Source: Fulvia fulva
Taxonomy: Eukaryota > Ascomycota > Dothideomycetes > Mycosphaerellales > Mycosphaerellaceae
Direction: 5' to 3'
Assembly: GCF_020509005.1 (NCBI RefSeq)
Contig: NC_063016.1
Location: forward strand, 4,960,001-5,024,000
Length of the DNA: 64,000 bases
A model generated the notes under the pieces. It worked only from the letters and a program-made list of their open reading frames with translations. It ran no database searches and had not been told where the DNA came from. The position numbers were made by a program, and so were the translations under genes. Below are positions 56,701 to 64,000 of the stretch, in pieces (position 1 is the first letter of the stretch; every line of letters starts with the position of its first letter).

Positions 56701-56957
56701 CTTCCATTTGACGTAGTGCCAGAAAGTTCTTCTTCCATGCGTGAGAAGGCGTCAATCGCTTTCTCCTCGTCGTGGATCGATTGCGTCGATAGTTGAAGCT
56801 CACTCTGCCGTCTAGAGCACAGGCGAAGACTGGCGCCACGTAGTCTGTCGGCCTTGATGGGCATCTTCTTCGGTCCAATTTGAAGGACCACGTTCGCTGC
56901 CGTGGTGTTGACATGCTCATGCGATGTGCCCGGGCTGCCGCGATTGATGAAACGCAT
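53751..56957 (-). CDS. Large disordered protein with a conserved helical segment, 1068 aa
   Basis: A single frame rich in Ser, Pro, Arg and Gln, probably mostly disordered. Notable parts: PPPAYTKQ near 125 (a PPxY motif), an acidic helix FDAFSDNDEDEDDVSEEE near 310, and a central helical segment VTDEEMMLLDLMRRKRMMMQQMSFTEGYQLA at ~600, the only strongly structured part and the likely conserved core. Short Pro-rich runs (PPLPG) could bind SH3 domains. The end is SGPLSGIMNSPPPR. I know of no function. Scaffold or polarity-type role is inference from composition. The N-terminus might lie further upstream in another exon. Confidence 0.82.
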   Translation of the reverse strand: MRFINRGSPGTSHEHVNTTAANVVLQIGPKKMPIKADRLRGASLRLCSRRQSELQLSTQSIHDEEKAIDAFSRMEEELSGTTSNGSDGSTMPWSPDSYGMPSQHIPANTHRIPRGPLEHDYHTNPPPAYTKQMKSQQTAESAVRDMALHKGGPTIFDSLREAPPRRHSSLAMKQHQVSKRSSKTTGPTSSGPKKLHLVHLFPQPRPATGRLMSPAKFQHSPTGLSDRTNSPLPPLPGAGSSSEMRKSDRAHNPTPSLPPSTSASGTAGRGSRSKVFDEDIFDQHKTHVRRPPKGIQNWFDAFSDNDEDEDDVSEEEVQADKEPSPEPQELPAEDVLPSAYLPPSRHASRVDYNDHQHQTRSLEHLQDTRYRHEPVQERGHVHRSETTRSWDSIQSSHIGGARQSVSDVRLHSHLATDQSVLSVSESEYTDEDDGGQGDERVDSVRPSLPPIRDSIYDDRNIFLGSASALGVRRFPRPRAVQDLAGAEREHLRQVRSFPPDHAQQNECEDASHTSSKTPSAAYPAKLLPITSQDSLPPTADKVALRKLQGLTISTQTTDSSITANQEQQDARDSGSSSVPSDAAHMMAVTDEEMMLLDLMRRKRMMMQQMSFTEGYQLAMKTEQERLAKRTESAELRALKALRKREDEQRDSSMSSVGSPTSSQSAPDMRRRLSQIRKEQVDKTFHIQRFLSMSQPQPLASHPPEIETTPVGDLLPSRRPSGELLPATVYSPASAGTTSNVNVRPAMKQGSFASDEEIKRRVQHFIETKGAPPPLNTMPKTMQRFGKRGPASMPPSPVVEEAEPPAVPKKSPDRFNHGRNFSAVSQLTRKVSSVSLNDHEPRDVSPVSALPSRNNTLRDPFPVTNGEAPPPLPGTVEKAQKEQEYPQANLERSTTLVSQLTSSPTGVRNSPVSPFTNIINAATAPKPLSAATANWTPAGKARRIQVIARPKPVENKRQSTMYAVPTDDKSNGIIVTEKPVPEQEPDKSPEQRTKTGKADKVVSSAKPVCRLNTVEAIDQHGSLISITSAGEEVLAAWGDLGGGPGSLRTKLRVKPSGPLSGIMNSPPPR

Positions 56958-59426
56958 CCCGGCTTTTACAACAGCAATTAAGCTCGACTAGGATGAGTCG
57001 TCCTCCCGCTCCTCTCCTGGGCCCCCGCGTCTTCTCGAACATGTCGGTTTCAGATGCAAATTGCACCTCGCGCGCTGCTCGGATTCCCGCTGGAGGCTGG
57101 GACACGTCGAAGCAGAAAAAGCTGTCACGACGACGTCGTCGCGGCCGAGCCGGTGTTATAGACTTGTCAAGGCGCCAGCGAAGAGAGTCATTTCGAGGCT
57201 GAAGGTCCCGAGAAGGCGGCGACGACTGCGATCATTAGCAGCAGCACTTCTTGAATGATTTCGTTGCGCATTCCCGAAGGATTCGTGTGATCGACGGCCT
57301 TGCAGTGTTGGACAGCAGGCGTGACACCAGTCGGCGCGCCCACTGGCAATCGACAGCGCGGAGACTGGCAGCAGACATCTCATTTCGCATCGTTCGCACA
57401 TGGATGATCGGCCGTCTGGGGCTGACCAGCTGAATGAACGAGCGTGTATTCAACACCGCCCCTCACAACAGCTGCGAACTTACAGTGTACAGTCTGCACT
57501 CTTCGTCAGCAACCATCGAAACTTCATCTCCGTCTGCGGGCAGATCTTCGTCGGCATACTCGGCCGTCGAAGGAGTTGTTGTGGCTGCACGCTGTCGTTG
57601 GGGGTGGCTCTCTATCCCCCCGTCCCTGCCTTGGTGCAGTCAGGCATTCCCGATAGACCAACTAGCACAGTACCTAACCCAGCGAAAGTCGTGATGTCTG
57701 GGATACAAGCCAGTCATCAATGCTCATCATTCAGGCCCTGAGCAATGCTTACGGACGTATCGCACTCGCAATGGAGCACCGACTGGGCATCGAAGAGAGG
57801 TACAGCGCCACGACTTTCTGGCTCGGCATTACAGCGCGTGGTCCAAGGTTTCACATTCGTCATTGCAAAATGTCCCGATGCCGACACATGCCGAGCAGAA
57901 GCAACACCAACTTCGAGTTCCTGTCATCCCTTTGCCTTTATGTGGTCGATCACCACCATCGACTGGGCTGCATCTGCTATTGAAGTCTGATCCCACATAA
58001 GGCCTAAGCTTCCTTTACATACAGCCATGAACCCAGCTTCCCGCAAGGTACCCTCCTTATCCTGTCCTCAACACCAACACCAAGACACCACATTGCCATG
58101 CTGCGGATCCCTTGGAATAACGAATTCGACGTGCGATGACTGCAAAGCACCAGCCAAGCCATTCGAAGGCATAGAAGACTGTCTATCACTCTTTCCTTGG
58201 AGCATTCAATGGCCTGGGACGAGCAGCATGCCTTCAACGCGACTTACCTCGCGGCGCCTGGACTGTGTCGGCGAGGTCAGTATCTAGCTCGCCTTCAACG
58301 CGACTTACCTCGCGGCGCCTGGACTGTGTCGGCGAGGTCAGTATCTAGCTCGCCGTCAACTCCACCAAGACGCCGAGGAACTGGGACGCTGCTTCTAAGT
58401 TCTGCCTGACCGCAGTACCCAACGCATGATCCTGTCTGATCTTCATCCTGGAGTCTTGAGGATCATGCATGTTGCGACTCTCTAAACGTGCCGAGATCCG
58501 GACAATGCTACCCCTTTGATGCTAAAAAGACAACAATACGCTGGAGTACTCACCCAGTCGAGGAGAAAGACATTGAGTCGATGCAACGCCCAAGTTGGAC
58601 CAAGGCGTGCGAAGACCTTGGCTATTCGAATCTATGCCATTGAATTGTTGCGAGATGCTCTCATACATCACCGTTCGCATGCCTCACAATGAGCAGAACT
58701 GCCAAGTAGCGTGTCGCAACGGACCAACAAGTCCTGATCGATTCTAGAAGCTGGAGTGCCCACGTGTACGATGCAAGGATGACCTTTGTCATGACGGACC
58801 GCACTACAACCAGGAACAGCACCGCGAGTCTAGATGCCAGAGATGGGGTTCCATACGTCCATCGTCCATTTTGGGAATATTGTATTCGCGGCCGCACGAC
58901 GTCGTCTACATCATGTCGCCAAAGGTAGGTGATCCCTTTCCGTATGTTCCAGCTTTCGCTTGGAGGGCAAGCAACTGCTTGTGGGTCACTTGATACTGTA
59001 TCTGCCAGCTGTCACAACGGTGCGGTGACATGAGGTCACGCAGCAGAGCTATTGCAAGAGAATGTATGCAACGCTCTGAGTGCAATCGTCCTGTGTACTC
59101 AGTTGCTTGAGAAGCATGGACGCGAATCTTTGGCCACATCTCATAGTGCTGATAATCAACAGCAGAAAGGGAAACATGCCGCTTCACTTGCACGCTGGGT
59201 TTCAGAAAGCCTACGCGCCTCTGCGCCTGCAGTCTCGGCGTCATTGACCACATACAACGAAAACATACAGCATCAAGAAAAATCAGCTGCCTTCTCACTC
59301 ATCAACCAACGAGGTAACGACATCCATATACGCCCCAGGCCAAGTCAAGACAATCACAGAAGACCTATTACCCCCACCACTTCTCCATTCGTGCCATCGA
59401 GACCGGCAATAAAAGGATCCCCCGAC
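56958..59426. other. Long intergenic region
   Basis: About 2.5 kb with short, unconvincing ORFs on both strands and one perfect 61-base tandem repeat (listed separately). No tRNA or transposon features seen. Confidence 0.5.
58230..58351. repeat. 61-base perfect tandem duplication
   Basis: Two identical units starting gccttcaacgcgacttacct at 58230 and 58291, followed by gcc of a third. Being error-free, it must be recent. It does not overlap a supported gene. Confidence 0.95.
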
Positions 59427-59684
59427 ATGACCATATCGCAACACTACCCTCATGAATCCATGAGTAGCTTCGTGCAGAAATACAAGCTGCCACTAATAGG
59501 CGTTGTGTACTGCTTAGCCACCGGCGGCGCTTTCTGGCGAATCTCGAGACAGCCGTGTAGCAAATCTATGAAGTGGGGGCAATACGAGACCGTGTTCAAG
59601 GGAACGACGCTGGCGGCGGTTGTGGGTGGGATTGCAGTGTCGGGTGGTGCGAATAGAAGACGGAGTGGTGAGCATTGGGATTAG
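59427..59684 (+). CDS. Small two-TM protein, HIG1-like
   Basis: 85 residues if started at the Met before TISQHYPHES; the same frame extends upstream to 59052, but that part lacks sensible features. Two hydrophobic helices (LPLIGVVYCLATGGAFWRIS and FKGTTLAAVVGGIAVSGG) are split by a short polar loop. This layout, with a YKLPL start and a K/R-rich loop, is like HIG1-domain proteins of mitochondria, which support respiratory supercomplexes. The usual Q-R-R-Q type loop motif is not evident, so the match is weak. It ends 60 bases from the DOT1 stop, tail to tail. Confidence 0.5.
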   Translation: MTISQHYPHESMSSFVQKYKLPLIGVVYCLATGGAFWRISRQPCSKSMKWGQYETVFKGTTLAAVVGGIAVSGGANRRRSGEHWD

Positions 59685-59744
59685 ACTTGGTGGTCATGAC
59701 CTTTGACGATGAAGTCGCCAATCCATTGCAACAGAAATTCATAT

Positions 59745-61301
59745 TTACAGTTTCGTAGAGACGTAGTACGTCCCTGCCTTGCCACTCCAGCTCACCGATC
59801 CTTCTTCGTAAATCAGCTCTTCAGTCTCGAACGCTAGGCAGGGAGTGCTGTTACTGCCGCCGACTTTCCTCAGCTTGGCGATTGCGAGCGGATGTAGACT
59901 CACCACTTGGGCGCCTGTCTTCAGGGAGTGGAGCAGCTTGCCGTATAGAGCGATGCCCGTATCTGTCTCCGGTCCGAACATGAAGTTATTGGCCAACACC
60001 AGGTCGACATCTGGGAGGAGAGCGTCGATGGTTGGTGATTGCAAGAAGTCGCCGTTGTACAGCTGGACTTTGCCTGGGCGCATGCCCCAGAGCATTGATC
60101 GGATTTGGAACTGTTGCAGGTGGTAGGAGCCGACCAGATGTGGATATGCTTCTCGCTCGATGCCGTGTGCTTCGCAGCCAGTCTCAAGGGCTGCTTGCAT
60201 GACAGTGTTGCCAACGCCGCAGCCCAGGTCAAGGTAGACTGAGTTCTTGTTGACGCCAAGTTGCCTGAAGATCTTGGACACGAAAGCAGGTTGCATCTCT
60301 CCGTAGGCTCCTTCTCGACTCTTCATGTTCCTGTTGAGGTTGTCTACAAACGGCGAAACAGCACGGTCGTAGAGCTGCTCGAGGAAGTGGTGTATCATGG
60401 CGCTCGATGGTCGTGTGATCCGCAGTGGGCTGGCAATGAGACCATTCGCTGCTCCAAGCTTCTTCTCGAACAGGCTGCGCTTGCCTTGCTTCCAAGCATT
60501 TTCGAGCTCGACACAGATGTCGACCGGTGCATCAGCCTTCCCGGTGACCAGTCGTAGGATGACTTCGATTGTCCGAAGCAGATCGTCAATAGGCTGTAGA
60601 CCGAGGTTGCCTTGCTTGCTGCGACTTGGTCTGCTTTTGTTTCTGGTGAGAACGAATCGTTCCGAGAAGCCCGATGGGTAGCGTAGCTCTCCTGACCAAG
60701 GTGATCCGGTGCGATTCCCAGGGGACGGAGTGCTTGTGTTGCTAGCAGAATGATGCAGCATGTTTATCCATGATACCGGAACCTGGTGAAGTGCAAATTG
60801 TAGCGGAGCCAATGCATCTGGGAAGGGTTCGTCCAGGTGCCTTGCTGGAGAGGCTAGCAGCTCGGCCGCTGTCATCGGGGTTGAGTCAAGCCGTGGACTT
60901 TCTGGTATCTTCGGGTATTGGGCTAGTGTTTCTGGAGTGACCCGTGTTATCACTGGCACAAGCTTATGCGGTGGCTCGTCCTTGAGTTCTGTGGTAGTTC
61001 GATACTGAGAAAGAAGTCGTGTGGTCACTCTCTGCACCACTGGCACAAGTTTGCGCTGTTGCTGGTCTTCGGATGACGGTTCTCTGCAATTCGTTGTTGT
61101 GCCAGCAGATGCCTTGGGATTGAAAGATGTTGGTGTTTTGGTACCAGCATCGTTGCGTGCCGGAAGCTGCTCAGTCGTCGCATTGCACGGCTTGTCGACA
61201 TCAAGACCTGATTCCACAAGTTGCTTCTCGTGGACTGTCGGCCGAAAGCGTCCAGATGGCGAGCGTGCCTGCTTGCGCTTCCGCTTGTGGGTGTTCTGCA
61301 T
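59745..61301 (-). CDS. DOT1: Histone H3 lysine-79 methyltransferase Dot1
   Basis: Single exon, 518 residues (yeast 582). The N-terminal ~170 residues are basic and disordered (MQNTHKRKRKQARSPSGRF), which in yeast helps bind nucleosomes. The Dot1 fold follows, with FVSKIFRQLGVNKNSVYLDL, then the SAM-binding motif DLGCGVGNTVMQAALETG near 360, EREAYPHLVGSYHLQQFQ, the catalytic-loop motif LANNFMFGPETD at ~435, and LKTGAQVVSLHPL. Dot1 methylates H3K79 in nucleosome cores and acts in silencing and DNA-damage responses. All active-site motifs look intact. Confidence 0.95.
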   Translation of the reverse strand: MQNTHKRKRKQARSPSGRFRPTVHEKQLVESGLDVDKPCNATTEQLPARNDAGTKTPTSFNPKASAGTTTNCREPSSEDQQQRKLVPVVQRVTTRLLSQYRTTTELKDEPPHKLVPVITRVTPETLAQYPKIPESPRLDSTPMTAAELLASPARHLDEPFPDALAPLQFALHQVPVSWINMLHHSASNTSTPSPGNRTGSPWSGELRYPSGFSERFVLTRNKSRPSRSKQGNLGLQPIDDLLRTIEVILRLVTGKADAPVDICVELENAWKQGKRSLFEKKLGAANGLIASPLRITRPSSAMIHHFLEQLYDRAVSPFVDNLNRNMKSREGAYGEMQPAFVSKIFRQLGVNKNSVYLDLGCGVGNTVMQAALETGCEAHGIEREAYPHLVGSYHLQQFQIRSMLWGMRPGKVQLYNGDFLQSPTIDALLPDVDLVLANNFMFGPETDTGIALYGKLLHSLKTGAQVVSLHPLAIAKLRKVGGSNSTPCLAFETEELIYEEGSVSWSGKAGTYYVSTKL

Positions 61302-62320
61302 TCCTGAAGCTCAAAGCGGCAAACGAAGGATGTGGATTCTCGGGTTTTCGGCTTCGACTTGGGCAATTCTATAGACGTTCACTCGCGCGCGTGGCTGAGA
61401 CTGTTCGAGGGTGTGCTCGACGCAGATATGTCGTAGGAGACACTCGCAAAGGATCTAAGTCAGTGTAGTGAGATGCGACACGAGACAAGACCATGTCTTG
61501 CACGTCTTGTCGGGATCGGCCGCGAGTCCAGTGAAGGAGATGTCTGTGTCAATGTAGAAGTGCAAACGATGTGAACCGACGTGGGATCCGTCTCATACTT
61601 CGAAACAAGTCGTCGCTGCTGAGCAATGTAATCTCGATTTCGGTGCCCCAGCAAAGCGTCTTACCATTCTCTGCCTAATGTTGCTCAGACGTCAGGCATT
61701 GTAGCATCGACTAGTATCAACGTGAAGACAAGAACAGGGAGTCTCGTCCAGATTCATCGAGCATCGAAGCAGTCACGACTTCCGACTACCAAGGGTGTCG
61801 ACGTTCAGGTTGATGTCGGTATTCAACAGAGAAGAACTTCATCAACGCGTTCTGTTCGCGACAACGCTCGGGCCTCCTTCCCAAATTGCTGGGACCGCCG
61901 AGGATCTTGCATTGGCTCCAGGACAGCGATGGACAGCCCGACACTCATCGCTCTTGCCTGCTACAATCCATATTCTACAGCCTCATGTTGGAATCGTCGA
62001 CAGACACATCATGAGATCTTGTCACCAACAAAGAACGACACGGGAGCATCACCGCATGTGCCTTGCTTCGGTACTGCCACAACCCCTCCTCACCCCACCA
62101 AACATGTGACGTCGGCCTCTCGGGCAGAAGGTACCTACATGCCCCGGGAGGAGAAGAGACACGACGATGAAGGGGAGAGACAAGTATCGTGACATCTCTC
62201 ATAAGCAGTAGCATCTACATCTTTCCACCCTGTTGGGATATTGTATATAAAACCCTTGACCCATAAAACCTCCACATCCAATCCTTGTCACGCAAACCAT
62301 CCATACCATATTCACCCACA
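61302..62320. other. Divergent intergenic region between DOT1 and the BDH1-type gene
   Basis: About 1 kb holding both 5' flanks. A TATA box for the dehydrogenase is listed separately; no gene recognised. Confidence 0.55.
62244..62252 (+). promoter_or_regulatory. TATA box of the BDH1-type gene
   Basis: TATATAAAA lies 77 bases before the ATG at 62321, followed by a C/A-rich leader. A consensus TATA box often marks a regulated, strongly induced gene. Confidence 0.6.
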
Positions 62321-63619
62321 ATGGCACCCACCATGAAAGCAGCCCGCTACTACGGCAAAGAAGACATCCAGATCAAAGACGATATCCCCATTCCAGAATG
62401 CGGCGAGGGGCAGGTCATGATCGAGCCTGCCTTTGTTGGAATCTGTAAGTGTGAAAGGCATACCTAGCTGTTGAGACATTTCCCAAGCTGCGTTCGAGTA
62501 TGGCTGATACCTTCCCAGGCGGAACAGATCTCCATGAATACCTAGGAGGACCCAAGTAAATCCTCCCCATCTCCATCGCACCACATCCTCGCTAACATCC
62601 ATCTCCCACCTCCCAGCTTCTCTCCCCAGTCCCCCCACCCCGTAACCAAAGAATCCATCCCCATAACAATCGGCCACGAATTCTCCGGCACAGTCAAGAA
62701 AATCGGCGCAGGCGTGACGGGCCTCAAAGAAGGGCAAAAAGTCGCAGTCCAACCCACAATCTACTGCGGCCACTGCGGCGCCTGCAAAGTCAACGCCGAA
62801 AACGCCTGCCCCAACGGCGGCTTCGTCGGTCTCTCTGGCGGCGGAGGTGGAATGTCCGAAGCAGTCGTGCTCCCCAGCGAAGCCATCTTCCCACTCCCCT
62901 CGAACGTCGACCTCGACATTGGAGCGTTGGTCGAGCCTTTAGCCGTAGCATGGCACGCCGTAGACGCCAGCCCGATCGCGCAGCTAAAGGACGCGAAGTG
63001 CCTGGTAATAGGAGGGGGACCAATCGGGCTGGCGGTCGTGCAAGTTCTCCTAGGTCGCGGGGCGCACACCGTGATTTGTGCAGAAGTTGCGAAGAAGAGG
63101 CAAGACTTTGCGAAAGAGTTTGGCGCGCACCATGTGCTTGATCCTTCCAAGCAGGACGTGCAGTCGACGTGTCTGGAACTTTGTGGAGGGTTGAATGGGC
63201 CGGATATTGTATTTGATTGTGCCGGGGTTCCGAAGAGTCTGCAGACGGCTTGTGAGAGTGTGAGGAGTAGGGGCACGGTGGTGAATGTGGCGATTTGGGA
63301 GAAGGAGGTAAAGATATGCATTTGCCGCGGAGAGTTCCGAGATGGTTGACGCTCAGCTAACGCGCTTTTCTGCTAGGTCCCGTTCAATCCGAATTGGCTT
63401 GTGTTCCGCGAGGCGTCATATAAAGCCGTGCTTGGGTATCAGAAGAAGGATTTCCAGGGCGTCGTGGACGCGCTCGGGGCTGGAAAGTTGAAGCCGCATA
63501 GTATGATCACTAGCAAGATCAAGATGGATCGACTGGTGGATGATGGGTATCTGGCGTTGATCAACGAGAAGGACAAGCATGTCAAGATCCTCGTTGATGT
63601 GCAAGGATCACTACGTTGA
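62321..63619 (+). CDS. BDH1: Zinc-dependent MDR dehydrogenase, 2,3-butanediol dehydrogenase type
   Basis: Four exons, 62321..62444, 62519..62555, 62617..63307 and 63377..63619, 364 residues; introns 74, 61 and 69 bases. Splicing restores FVGICGTDLHEYLGGPNFSP, with the catalytic-zinc Cys (CGTDLHEY), and the GHEFSG motif. The structural-zinc Cys cluster is CGHCGACKVNAENAC. NAD site: CLVIGGGPIGLAVVQVLLGRGA, then CAEVAKKRQDFAKEFGA. The C-terminal half ends DVQGSLR. Fungal relatives interconvert acetoin and 2,3-butanediol; sorbitol or another polyol is possible. Exon 2 is only 37 bases but carries part of the zinc site, so each splice is needed for activity. Confidence 0.92.
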
Positions 63620-63700
63620 GCGTGGCGAGGGTTCGGTATCGGCTGTACAGCACAGTATGATTGTGGAAAGTGCGTTGTCCCATTCCACAGCCCATGGTCT

Positions 63701-64000
63701 CTATGGCCATTGCGGTAGAGCTCCTGGTTGCATGACTTGCATGTTGTTGTTCAGTGGCGCTGTAGGCACAGTTTGCATCGGTGGCACGCCTACAGCACTT
63801 GCCATGTCGGCCCCCAGATAAAGCCCTGGGTCAAAGAAGTCGTCCAGCGTCACGAATTGTGAAGACCAAGATAGAGAGTCTGAGCACTCCGACGGCCAGC
63901 TGTCGTTCGTAACCCAGTTGGCAGATCCATAGTCAGTCGCTGCTGTGGTGAAAGGTGTGCTAGCGTAGGATGGCGTTGGAAATGCTGTCTCTTGGGTTAC
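63701..64000 (-). CDS. C-terminal end of a protein reaching beyond the window
   Basis: The minus frame is open from the right edge (VTQETAFPTPSYASTPF) to a TAG at 63701-63703, 99 residues. It is Ser/Thr/Ala/Pro-rich with an acidic patch (QFVTLDDFFDPGLYLGADM) and ends PGALPQWP. Such tails are common in fungal transcription factors, but no domain is in view. The absence of stops over 100 codons and the sensible composition are the only evidence. It runs tail to tail with the BDH1-type gene, 81 bases between the stops. Confidence 0.5.
   Translation of the reverse strand, partial: VTQETAFPTPSYASTPFTTAATDYGSANWVTNDSWPSECSDSLSWSSQFVTLDDFFDPGLYLGADMASAVGVPPMQTVPTAPLNNNMQVMQPGALPQWP

Overview
The window is nuclear DNA of a filamentous ascomycete (Pezizomycotina). 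The mix of families (CFEM/Pth11-like receptor, heme-thiolate peroxidase, DUF3425 bZIP, fungal arrestin-like genes) fits Dothideomycetes best, but that class call is inference. Genes are compact with few introns, and these are short (46-141 bp) with GT..AG ends and often a visible CTRAY-type branch point. Genes sit on both strands and there is no operon logic. I saw no tRNA, rRNA, CRISPR array or intact transposon. Splice joins were done by hand from donor, acceptor and frame, so they are predictions.

Layout. 1-2 kb: the end of an equilibrative nucleoside transporter meets a CCC1/VIT1-type iron/manganese transporter tail to tail. 3-9 kb: an intronless 2032-residue coiled-coil protein. 9.5-13.3 kb: a Gfo/Idh/MocA (inositol 2-dehydrogenase type) oxidoreductase, a small one-TM protein, and squalene epoxidase ERG1. 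13.4-15.6 kb: a chloroperoxidase-family gene broken at its heme-cysteine motif, and a small secreted cysteine-containing protein. 16.4-19.9 kb: HECT ligase HUL5. 20.4-21.8 kb: decayed fungal transcription-factor-like sequences. 22.1-26 kb: an IAH1-like SGNH esterase and a CFEM-7TM receptor. 26.4-33.4 kb: TIM23, the tRNA-modification scaffold TRM732/THADA, and a broken 2OG-Fe(II) oxygenase. 33.8-36.4 kb: tandem arrestin-like genes, the second reduced to one domain. 36.7-43 kb: an acidic unknown protein, a SAPS-domain phosphatase regulator and a WBP2-like GRAM protein. 43.8-45.3 kb: a tandem duplication carrying a tiny secreted-peptide gene, one copy intact and one frameshifted. 47.6-57 kb: a bZIP-DUF3425 factor, an LRR protein and a large disordered protein. 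59.4-64 kb: a small HIG1-like membrane protein, histone methyltransferase DOT1, a BDH1-type dehydrogenase and the 3' end of a serine/threonine-rich gene.

Most genes are conserved housekeeping: sterol synthesis, mitochondrial import, tRNA modification, ubiquitin ligation, chromatin, PP6-type phosphatase control. Lineage-specific material lies in islands at 13-16, 20-24, 32-36, 43-47 and 57-59 kb. These islands hold secreted or surface proteins, pseudogenes and local duplications, and they are the most interesting parts of the window. I did not recognise a wholly new multi-gene system.
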